The translations under genes and the position numbers were made by a program. From positions 3,021-10,264 of the forward strand of contig JAMDCW010000073.1 of the NCBI GenBank assembly GCA_023489405.1: a stretch of DNA of 7,244 nt, given 5' to 3'. The stretch is from Chloroflexota bacterium (lineage in GTDB: Bacteria; Chloroflexota; UBA4733). Shown piece after piece: positions 1 through 5,893 of this stretch (the stretch's first letter is position 1; each line of letters begins with the position of its first letter). Under the pieces are notes generated by a model. It was not told the origin of the DNA and made no database searches. It saw nothing but the letters and a program-made list of their open reading frames with translations.

Positions 1-921
1 CCAGTGTAGCGGCAACTCCCGATAGCTATGCTGCTGCTGGTTGAAGAGCACCATATGCGAAGGACAGTTCATCGGCTTGAGAACGAACTCATCGTCCTCA
101 TCGTGCATGAACGGGAACATCGAATCCCGGTAGGCTTCAAAATGCCCGGACTTTTTATACAGATTGGTGCGAACAAGATGACCAGTCCACACATGTTGAT
201 ACCCATACTTCGTCTGCAGCTCACGAACATAGTCCTCCATGAGATGGCGTACTATCTCCCCCTTGGGGAAAAAGAGCGGCAAACCTGGCCCAACCTCGTC
301 ACTCAGGGTAAATAGCCCCAGCTCTTTGCCGAGCCGCCGGTGGTCACGCTTACGGGCTTCTTCCAATCGCCAAAAATACTGGGCAACCTCCTCGGGCGAT
401 GCAAACGCTACGCCATAAATACGCTGCAATTGGGGATTGCGTGCATCTCCTCGCCAGTACGCCCCGGCAACAGAGCGCAGCTTAAAAGCCTTGATCTGTC
501 CGGTACTCGCTACGTGCGGCCCGGCACACAGATCGACGAAGTCACCATCTGTATAGAAGGTGATGCGTTCACGCGGGTCAAAGCTGTCGATGAGGTCAAC
601 CTTATAGGGTTGATTATGCTCTGCGAAAAATCGCCGTGCATTCTCACGTGACACTTCACTCAATACAAACGGATAGTCCGATGCGATGATCTTGTGCATC
701 TCCGCTTCAATAGCCGGGAAGTCATCACTGCTGAACTGATGCGGTGAATCAAAGTCATAGTAGAAGCCATCCTCGATAGCAGGACCGATACCAAGCTGTG
801 TTCCGGAGAAAAGGCGAAGCACCGCCTGCGCCAGAACGTGCGCTGCAGAATGGCGCATCCGGAATAGCGGCGATCCCTCACGCGGTGGACGTAACCCGAG
901 ATCCTCTTGTTCTTCTATCAT
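1..921 (-). CDS. thrS: Threonyl-tRNA synthetase, N-terminal 307 residues (3' end beyond window)
   Basis: Class II aminoacyl-tRNA synthetase that charges tRNA-Thr with threonine in the cytoplasm. The frame is open from ATG at 921 to the left window edge. Residues 24-28 (HSAAH) and 132-136 (CAGPH) are the two zinc-site-like motifs of the ThrRS/AlaRS editing domain that removes mischarged serine. From about residue 190 the catalytic domain follows, with LGLFTLSDEVGPGLPLFFPKG, the class II motif 1 region ending LYKKSGHF, and PMNCPSH (residues 283-289), whose Cys286 matches a catalytic zinc ligand. The ATG has AAGGAG 10 bases upstream. Only about 22 residues precede the editing domain, so the N-terminal TGS domain found in E. 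coli ThrRS is absent. Such short ThrRS forms exist in some lineages. Expression is predicted to be controlled by the T-box leader upstream. Identity is certain; the C-terminal anticodon-binding domain lies outside the window. Confidence 0.97.
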   Translation of the reverse strand, partial: MIEEQEDLGLRPPREGSPLFRMRHSAAHVLAQAVLRLFSGTQLGIGPAIEDGFYYDFDSPHQFSSDDFPAIEAEMHKIIASDYPFVLSEVSRENARRFFAEHNQPYKVDLIDSFDPRERITFYTDGDFVDLCAGPHVASTGQIKAFKLRSVAGAYWRGDARNPQLQRIYGVAFASPEEVAQYFWRLEEARKRDHRRLGKELGLFTLSDEVGPGLPLFFPKGEIVRHLMEDYVRELQTKYGYQHVWTGHLVRTNLYKKSGHFEAYRDSMFPFMHDEDDEFVLKPMNCPSHMVLFNQQQHSYRELPLHW

Positions 922-957
922 CTCGACGACACTCCTTCAATAAATCGCTCACCAAAC

Positions 958-990
958 AAAAAAGCGCTCTGCCCGTTGGGCGAGAGCGCT
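958..990 (-). terminator. Intrinsic terminator of the T-box leader
   Basis: On the minus strand, AGCGCTCT (990-983) pairs with AGAGCGCT (970-963), and GCCC with GGGC closes a 3-nt AAC loop, with one bulged C. A run of six T (963-958) follows. This is a strong rho-independent terminator 37 bases before the thrS start codon, the off-state structure of the riboswitch. Confidence 0.93.
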
Positions 991-997
991 CTGCTCA

Positions 998-1009
998 CGC
1001 GGTTCCACC
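998..1009 (-). promoter_or_regulatory. T-box sequence (tRNA acceptor-end binding bulge)
   Basis: The minus strand reads GGTGGAACCGCG, matching the conserved T-box core TGGNACCGCG. In T-box RNAs this bulge pairs with the free NCCA end of uncharged tRNA and stabilises the antiterminator. It lies just upstream of the terminator hairpin, as expected. Confidence 0.95.
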
Positions 1010-1217
1010 ACGATTCCTGGCCAGTCGATCACCTGACCAGCTTATGATGCACACTAAGGCATTGCTGCCGGCGCTTTATGCCATGTCCCTGCGGGCCTTC
1101 AGCGCCACTCAAAGGGGGTGTTCACACTGGGCTTGCCGGCTGCTTCCAGCTTAAGCACGCCTTCTCTGTCACTAAGCTCCAGGGTTACTCTTCCTCATCA
1201 ACGTTTTCAGTATTCAG

Positions 1218-1245
1218 TTGTTTCGCTGTCATGTGTAGTTATACC
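1218..1245 (+). promoter_or_regulatory. Possible divergent promoter for the MFS gene
   Basis: TTGTTT (1218-1223) and TATACC (1240-1245) are 16 bases apart on the plus strand. The -10 box overlaps the -10 box of the thrS promoter on the other strand. If used, it would give the MFS transcript a leader of about 75 nt. The match is moderate and other AT-rich hexamers nearby could serve instead. Confidence 0.35.
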
Positions 1246-1266
1246 CAACTCCAGCGACCCAGGCAA
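1238..1266 (-). promoter_or_regulatory. Probable sigma70-type promoter of the thrS leader
   Basis: On the minus strand, TTGCCT (1266-1261) and TATAAC (1243-1238) are separated by exactly 17 bases. They closely match the -35 TTGACA and -10 TATAAT consensus. Transcription would begin near 1231, shortly before the first conserved T-box element, which is the position expected for a riboswitch promoter. Confidence 0.7.
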
Positions 1267-1327
1267 CCGAGCGCATGGTACTGCGTGCTACTCTTTGCAG
1301 GCATAACGAACGGAGGAGGGTGACCGC

Positions 1328-2539
1328 GTGCGTGTAGCCGCATTACGTGCTGCTGTTGCAGGAGAGATAGAACCAGCGCCCCTCTGGAACTCGAGCTTCA
1401 TCTCTCTGTGGCTGGTCTGGTTCCTTTTCGGCTTTTGCACCGCCCCGACACAACCGCTTCTCCCCGTCTATGTCGATGGTGTGCTCCATCGCCCACCACT
1501 CTTCACCTCGTTGCTCAGCATCCTCTATCTCGTCACCGGCGCCATCGGCGCAATCATCGGCGGACGCGTCGCCGACTCTGTAGGGCGCAAACCAACACTC
1601 CTCATCGGCTCACTCAGCGGCCTCTTTGCTGGAGGCATATTCCTCACCCACAGCGTATTCTTCCTGATCGTCCTCTCACTGACCGCCGGATTCTTGCAGA
1701 GCATCCAGAGCATCGGTGGTCAAACATACCTTATGGGCGCCGTGCGCCAGTCCCATCTTGGAACGGCCTCGGCCCTATTTTTCATCGGCTCGACGCTTGG
1801 AACATCTCTAGGGAACGGCGCTGCAGGACCTCTCCTCGATCACACGAGCTGGAACCTGCTCGCAATAGCCATCGTCGCCACGACGCTCATGGTCATCGCT
1901 GGCGCGTGGCTCGGTTTACCAAAAATCAGTGTGTCTACAGCACAAGCAGTGCACGCTGTCAACCAGCATGCCGGCTACCTCGCCATCGCGACACGCCCAG
2001 AGATTCTGCTGCTTCTCGGCATCCGGCTCTTTCCCACATTCTATTGGGGAATGGCGACGCTCCTTCTCCCGCTCCTCCTCTTCCGTATCACGCACGATCC
2101 ATCCACCGCCGCCACCTTTTCTGCCCTGAGCCTGAGTCTTGCCGCGTGCTGCCAGCTTGGTACTGGACGCCTAGCCGACCGCATCGGCCGCCGCAAACCG
2201 GCAGCCGTACTGACAGCGCTCATTGCAACAATCTCCTTGATCACAGCAGGAAGCACGCATGCGCTCTTGCCCCTCTTCATAGCCGGCACTCTTGGCGCCT
2301 GCAGCGCCTGGTCACTCTCTGTCCTCATGCCGGGCCTCATCAAAGAACTTTCACATACCGGCGAAGAAGGACGCACTCTCGCACTCACCCATTTTGGATG
2401 GAACTCTGCCAAACTCACTGGCGCCCTTGTTGGCGGGTCCCTCGTCAGCCTCAACTCCGGCATGCCTTTTGTCATCGCTGGGCTCCTCAATGCCCTCGGC
2501 TGTCTGATGGCCATCCTCCTCCTTCAGCGTCAACAGTAA
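1328..2539 (+). CDS. MFS transporter, 12-helix, substrate unknown
   Basis: A 403-residue inner-membrane secondary transporter of the major facilitator superfamily, probably driven by a proton gradient. The hydrophobic pattern fits 12 membrane helices in two halves. The family signature (motif A) in the loop between helices 2 and 3 is GGRVADSVGRKP (residues 78-89), and it recurs in the second half as GRLADRIGRRKP (280-291), showing the usual internal duplication. A central cytoplasmic loop lies around residues 197-222. The GTG start at 1328 has AGGAGG (1314-1319) eight bases upstream, so the start is well supported. The gene is divergent from thrS and 113 bp before the amidohydrolase. It resembles drug or sugar-type exporters of this superfamily, but no residue seen here fixes the substrate. 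Family is certain, function open. Confidence 0.93.
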   Translation: MRVAALRAAVAGEIEPAPLWNSSFISLWLVWFLFGFCTAPTQPLLPVYVDGVLHRPPLFTSLLSILYLVTGAIGAIIGGRVADSVGRKPTLLIGSLSGLFAGGIFLTHSVFFLIVLSLTAGFLQSIQSIGGQTYLMGAVRQSHLGTASALFFIGSTLGTSLGNGAAGPLLDHTSWNLLAIAIVATTLMVIAGAWLGLPKISVSTAQAVHAVNQHAGYLAIATRPEILLLLGIRLFPTFYWGMATLLLPLLLFRITHDPSTAATFSALSLSLAACCQLGTGRLADRIGRRKPAAVLTALIATISLITAGSTHALLPLFIAGTLGACSAWSLSVLMPGLIKELSHTGEEGRTLALTHFGWNSAKLTGALVGGSLVSLNSGMPFVIAGLLNALGCLMAILLLQRQQ

Positions 2540-2542
2540 ACT

Positions 2543-2577
2543 CTACAGGGGGAAGGAGCCTGGTACTCTCCCAGTAG
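2543..2577 (+). other. Imperfect inverted repeat after the MFS gene
   Basis: CTAC-A-GGGGGA and TCTCCC-A-GTAG can form a 10-bp stem with one A/A mismatch, one G-T pair and a 13-nt loop. It starts four bases after the MFS stop codon. No T-tract follows, so it is not a classic intrinsic terminator. It could stabilise the upstream mRNA 3' end or be chance. Confidence 0.45.
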
Positions 2578-2604
2578 GGGCAGGCGCGCCAACATTTCTA
2601 GTAC

Positions 2605-2634
2605 TTTCGGCCCGGCCCACACTCTTGGTATCTA
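2605..2634 (+). promoter_or_regulatory. Weak possible promoter of the amidohydrolase operon
   Basis: TTTCGG (2605-2610) and TATCTA (2629-2634) are 18 bases apart in the gap before the amidohydrolase. The -10 box is fair and the -35 box poor. A promoter is plausible here because the 113-bp gap is the largest between plus-strand genes, but readthrough from the MFS gene is equally possible. Confidence 0.25.
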
Positions 2635-2646
2635 ACCACGTACTCT

Positions 2647-2652
2647 AGGAGG
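2647..2652 (+). promoter_or_regulatory. AGGAGG ribosome binding site that decides the amidohydrolase start
   Basis: A perfect AGGAGG is followed directly by GTG ATG ATG ATG in one frame (2653, 2656, 2659, 2662). The GTG touches the site and the first ATG is only 3 bases away. ATG 2659 (6 bases) or 2662 (9 bases) has workable spacing. Confidence 0.8.
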
Positions 2653-2658
2653 GTGATG

Positions 2659-3888
2659 ATGATGACCAGTGAGATACGCCAACACTATGCCCTCATCCTA
2701 CGCAACGCCCAATTGCTCGATGTAGAAAACGGGACCACGACCTCCGCTGACGTTGCTATCCAAGACGGTCGCATTGCGGCAATTGCACCAACCCTTCCTC
2801 TCATCACGGCGGACCGTGAAATAGCACTCGAGGGAGCCATCGTGACACCTGGCCTCCTCGATCTCCATTGCCATGGCTACTGGGGAGCGACGTATTGGGG
2901 AATTCCTCTAGATCCGGTCACCGAGCGGTCTGGGGTGACGACAGCGATCGATGCAGGGAGCGCCGGCGCTTATAGCTTCCGTGGCTTTCGGGAGTGGATC
3001 TGGGGGCACAACCGTGTGGAAACGCTTGCTTTCCTCAATATCTCTTCCATCGGACTCATTCATAAAACCTATGAACTCGCCCATTCCGCTTACGCGGATG
3101 TCGATCTCGCCATTCAAACTGTCGAGCGGCACCGCGATATCATCGTTGGCATCAAAGCGCGGATCGACGTCAATACCGTAGGAGGGCGCGGACTTGAAGG
3201 TCTCGCAAGAGCCCGCGCGGCAGCAACCGCCCTCAGCCTGCCACTGATGGTCCATATCGGCAAAGGTCCTCCGGAGCTGCGCGAGATTCTCACGTATATG
3301 CGCGCCGGCGACATCCTGACGCACTGTCATACTGGTCACTCGAACCGTATTACGACGCCGGGAGGGACTCTACGCGATGAGGTTCGTGCCGCCAAGGACC
3401 GAGGTATCCTGCTCGATACCGGCCACGGAATGGGCAGCTTCTCCTTTCAAGTGGCAGATCAACTGCTACAGCAAGGAGAACTACCAGATACAATCTCTAC
3501 TGATGTTCACGCTGAAAATGTGAACGGCCCGGTCTTCGACCTACCAACGACACTCTCGAAATACATGCTACTCGGCATGTCTCTCCACCGCGCTCTGGCC
3601 TGCTGTACCGTCGCAGCCGGCCGCGCCATCGGCTATCCAAGCCCTTCCCGCATCACCGTCGGAGATATCGCTCACGTAGCCGCCTTCACGATCGAAGACG
3701 GCTCATTCCCCCTCACCGACAGCTACGGTGAAACCCGCACCGCTCAGCGGCGCCTTCGCTGCCACCTCACCGTCCAGCGAGGGGAAATACGCTACTTCCA
3801 CCCGGTGTGCTCTAGCCCGGAGGGCGGCATCCTGACGCCAACCGCTCACGCCATCAACACCCCACACCGAAGAAGAGGGCCACGGTAA
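2659..3888 (+). CDS. Metal-dependent amidohydrolase, COG3964 / EF0837-Atu3266-like
   Basis: A cytoplasmic amidohydrolase-superfamily enzyme of 409 residues. Numbering from ATG 2659, an N-terminal beta segment (residues 10-65, RNAQLLDVENG...VAIQDGRIAAIAP) leads into VTPGLLDLHCHGYWG with the HxH metal pair His70/His72. Lys166 in GIKARID is the likely carboxylated bridging lysine. His199 (MVHIGKGP) and His222 (ILTHCHTGHSN) are the next ligands, and Asp282 (ISTDVH) is the catalytic aspartate. The block from MVHIG to LTHC is characteristic of the COG3964 group, often misnamed dihydroorotase; a characterised member, Atu3266, deacetylates acetyl-(R)-mandelate. The physiological substrate here is unknown; an acylated hydroxy- or amino acid is a guess. 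All metal-binding positions are intact. The C-terminal 20-30 residues are basic and look like an extension. The stop codon is two bases before the ABC ATPase start, indicating co-transcription and coupling. Confidence 0.9.
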   Translation: MMTSEIRQHYALILRNAQLLDVENGTTTSADVAIQDGRIAAIAPTLPLITADREIALEGAIVTPGLLDLHCHGYWGATYWGIPLDPVTERSGVTTAIDAGSAGAYSFRGFREWIWGHNRVETLAFLNISSIGLIHKTYELAHSAYADVDLAIQTVERHRDIIVGIKARIDVNTVGGRGLEGLARARAAATALSLPLMVHIGKGPPELREILTYMRAGDILTHCHTGHSNRITTPGGTLRDEVRAAKDRGILLDTGHGMGSFSFQVADQLLQQGELPDTISTDVHAENVNGPVFDLPTTLSKYMLLGMSLHRALACCTVAAGRAIGYPSPSRITVGDIAHVAAFTIEDGSFPLTDSYGETRTAQRRLRCHLTVQRGEIRYFHPVCSSPEGGILTPTAHAINTPHRRRGPR

Positions 3889-3890
3889 CG

Positions 3891-4595
3891 ATGAATAGTG
3901 ACACGATCGGCGAACGCTACGCCATCTGGGCGCATGAGCTTATCCATAGCTACACGGCAAACCAGCAGCGCATTATCGCGATCGATAACGTGTCCTTTGC
4001 TATCCCGTGGGGAGGTGTCACCGCTATCATCGGTCCATCAGGGTCGGGGAAAAGCACCTTGCTGCATCTCATTGGCGGCCTTGCCAAGCCGATAGCCGGC
4101 GACATCATCGTGAACAAAAAGAACCTCCGCCAGCTTAACGGCAGGCAGCTCGCCGCTTTTCGCAATCGTGATGTCGGCATGATTTTCCAAGCCTTCAACC
4201 TCTTCCCTCGTATGAGCATCGCAGACAACGTCTACTTTCCGCTCTATTTCGACCGAACACACGAACATCGCAGCGACCACGTCCGGGAGCTTCTAAAAGT
4301 CGTAGGTCTAGGACACGCACTCCACCGTTTCCCTGATCAACTCTCCGGTGGAGAACAGCAGCGCGTTGCCATCGCACGGGCTCTCATTACCAATCCTCCT
4401 CTTATTCTCGCTGATGAACCGACAGGAAACCTCGACGAAACCACAGGTCAAACCGTCATGTCGTTGCTCTTTCAACTTGCCCGCAATTACGAGAAGACAC
4501 TCATACTTGTAACCCACCACCGCGAATACGCCTTACAAGCCGACCGGCGCATCTACCTTGAGAATGGTCATGTACTTGAGGAGGATGGCTTCTAG
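3891..4595 (+). CDS. ABC transporter ATPase, LolD/MacB-type
   Basis: The 234-residue ATP-binding subunit that powers the permease encoded next to it. All nucleotide-binding motifs are present: Walker A GPSGSGKST (48-56), Q-loop Gln100 in GMIFQAFNLFP, ABC signature LSGGEQQ (151-157), Walker B LILADEP with catalytic Glu176, D-loop NLDE (180-183), and switch His209 in LVTHH. The sequence around ADEPTGNLD and the pairing with an FtsX-like permease place it in the MacB/LolD/FtsE group, whose members mostly drive extrusion or conformational work rather than import. ATG 3891 follows the amidohydrolase stop by two bases; GAGGG (3875-3879) is a weak ribosome site 11 bases upstream, so coupling is likely. 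The length is typical. The exported substrate cannot be read from the ATPase. Confidence 0.95.
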   Translation: MNSDTIGERYAIWAHELIHSYTANQQRIIAIDNVSFAIPWGGVTAIIGPSGSGKSTLLHLIGGLAKPIAGDIIVNKKNLRQLNGRQLAAFRNRDVGMIFQAFNLFPRMSIADNVYFPLYFDRTHEHRSDHVRELLKVVGLGHALHRFPDQLSGGEQQRVAIARALITNPPLILADEPTGNLDETTGQTVMSLLFQLARNYEKTLILVTHHREYALQADRRIYLENGHVLEEDGF

Positions 4596-5864
4596 GTGCT
4601 ACTTCTCATTCGCTTAGTCCAATCTGCGTGGCAAGGGTTATTCCGGCGCTCTCTGCGAACGGCGTTCGTACTCACGGCTGTCACCATCGGCACCATCGGC
4701 CTTCTCCTCTTCTTCGGCGTCGCCAGTAGCCTCCAGCAGGACGTGGCAGCCCAGCTCTCAACCTACGCACCAGCAACCGTGCTCCACGTCGATGCTCCCT
4801 TGCAACTCGGATCAAGCCCCACCAGCGCTCCCCCGACAGGAATCTCCCCTAAAACCTTAACCATTCTCCAGCATCTCCCTCACGTTCTCGAAGCCTTTCC
4901 CGAGCAACAAGTCGGAGGAACCGTAACGATCGCCTCAATGCCAGTGCCTCTCGAGCTCCGACCTGTACCGCCTACCTACCTCACGCAAGCGGCTGGTGTC
5001 CGTCTGATCAAAGGCTCCTTCTTCCGGACCGAGGATGGTAACGATATCGTCATAACAGCAGGATTCATCCAAACGATCCACGATGTAGCAGCTCCATCGG
5101 GCGCCGCTGAACAGCAAAAGGTCCCCTCCTCAGCACTGCCAACCGTCAACTCGATCGTCGGACAAGTGCTCAAGTTCACCCCTCAAGAGAGTGTCAACGT
5201 AACCGGGCCGCCGGTACGGCTGCGCGTCATCGGCGTCATCGACAGCCACGTACCCTTTGCGTTCCTCCCGTATAAGTCCGGTGAGCGGATTCTGGCTCAA
5301 GGCAGTCCCAGCGCCACAGCCGTCGACAGCATCATCGTCGAAGTCGATAATGTGCGCGCTGTCGCAAGCGTCCGTCAGGCAATCGTGTCGCTCCACCTCC
5401 ATGTCGAGACACCACAAAACTACGCCGACAGCATCGTCACGGTATTGAATATTGCCAAACTTGTCGCTGCAATTGTTGGCATCGGTGGACTTTTCCTGGC
5501 ATTGCTGAACATCATAACGATGCTGCTGGCCTCGGTCTCCGAGCGTGCCAGCGAAATTGGCATTATGAAAGCCCTCGGCGCGCAAGATTGGCATATTGGC
5601 GTCATCTTCCTCAGCGAGTCAATCATGCTCGGACTGATCGGAAGCGGTATCGGTGCCATCGCAGCCGCCATCATCGCTCAACTGCTATCAAGCACCTTAC
5701 CGCTCCAGTCAGCAGGCCTGCCGCCGCTGCGCATCACGACTCCTCCTCTCATGCTAGTCAGTGGGATCATCGTCGTTCTCTTCCTGAGCGGTCTCTCAGG
5801 GATCATCCCTGCACTGCGAGCGGCTCGTCTTGAACCTGCTCAGGCAATCACGAGTCATCGCTAG
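4596..5864 (+). CDS. ABC transporter permease, FtsX/MacB-like
   Basis: A 422-residue membrane subunit of the exporter with the ATPase upstream. The topology is that of MacB/LolE proteins: one helix near the N-terminus (about 23-46), a large extracytoplasmic domain (about 50-285, MacB_PCD-like), then three helices (about 287-314, 336-364, 384-407). The conserved cytoplasmic segment after helix 2, SERASEIGIMKALGAQ (315-330), is the FtsX-family coupling helix that contacts the ATPase, and the C-terminus has the usual GIIPALRAARLEPAQAI. GTG 4596 directly abuts the ATPase stop codon, with AGGAGG (4579-4584) 11 bases upstream inside the ATPase gene, so the two are translated as a pair. No HlyD-type adaptor or TolC-like gene is beside it, as in many single-membrane bacteria. 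Substrate unknown. Confidence 0.93.
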   Translation: MLLLIRLVQSAWQGLFRRSLRTAFVLTAVTIGTIGLLLFFGVASSLQQDVAAQLSTYAPATVLHVDAPLQLGSSPTSAPPTGISPKTLTILQHLPHVLEAFPEQQVGGTVTIASMPVPLELRPVPPTYLTQAAGVRLIKGSFFRTEDGNDIVITAGFIQTIHDVAAPSGAAEQQKVPSSALPTVNSIVGQVLKFTPQESVNVTGPPVRLRVIGVIDSHVPFAFLPYKSGERILAQGSPSATAVDSIIVEVDNVRAVASVRQAIVSLHLHVETPQNYADSIVTVLNIAKLVAAIVGIGGLFLALLNIITMLLASVSERASEIGIMKALGAQDWHIGVIFLSESIMLGLIGSGIGAIAAAIIAQLLSSTLPLQSAGLPPLRITTPPLMLVSGIIVVLFLSGLSGIIPALRAARLEPAQAITSHR

Positions 5865-5893
5865 GGTAGGCGAGGGGGAAGATCGGCACCATC

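Larger units (their letters stand above)
958..1231 (-). ncRNA. T-box riboswitch leader of thrS (threonine-specific)
   Basis: A 5' leader that senses uncharged tRNA-Thr and prevents premature termination ahead of thrS. Reading down the minus strand: GATGAGGAAGAGTA (ends at 1186) has the conserved AGAGTA before Stem I. The Stem I base pairs CCCTG with CAGGG, and an internal AGAGA resembles the AG bulge. The specifier region reads GAACACCCCCTTTGAGTGG; aligned on the conserved GAGTGG, as in glyQS leaders, it places ACC (1119-1117), a threonine codon, in the specifier position. Stem III is a 7-bp hairpin at 1017-1040. The T-box sequence GGTGGAACCGCG is at 998-1009 and the terminator at 958-990. 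The base after the specifier is C rather than the usual purine, and I could not fully resolve the antiterminator pairing by eye. The combination of motifs and its place before thrS make the call strong. Confidence 0.92.

Noticed and set aside
28..651. Two plus-strand open frames of about 100 codons
   Set aside because: They are antisense to thrS, whose conserved residues are read on the minus strand throughout; they show no ribosome sites or family motifs.
798..1323. Short plus-strand frames across the thrS leader
   Set aside because: They lie over the T-box RNA structure and promoter, which explain the conserved sequence; no domain or ribosome site supports them.
1408..2577. A 389-codon plus-strand frame overlapping the MFS gene
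   Set aside because: Its translation is rich in Arg, His, Pro and Ser, typical of a shifted frame in GC-rich DNA. The overlapping frame encodes clear MFS motifs and helices.
2653..3888. The amidohydrolase as dihydroorotase
   Set aside because: The metal-ligand arrangement and the MVHIGKGP to LTHCHTGHSN block fit the COG3964 group rather than PyrC, and no pyrimidine genes are nearby.
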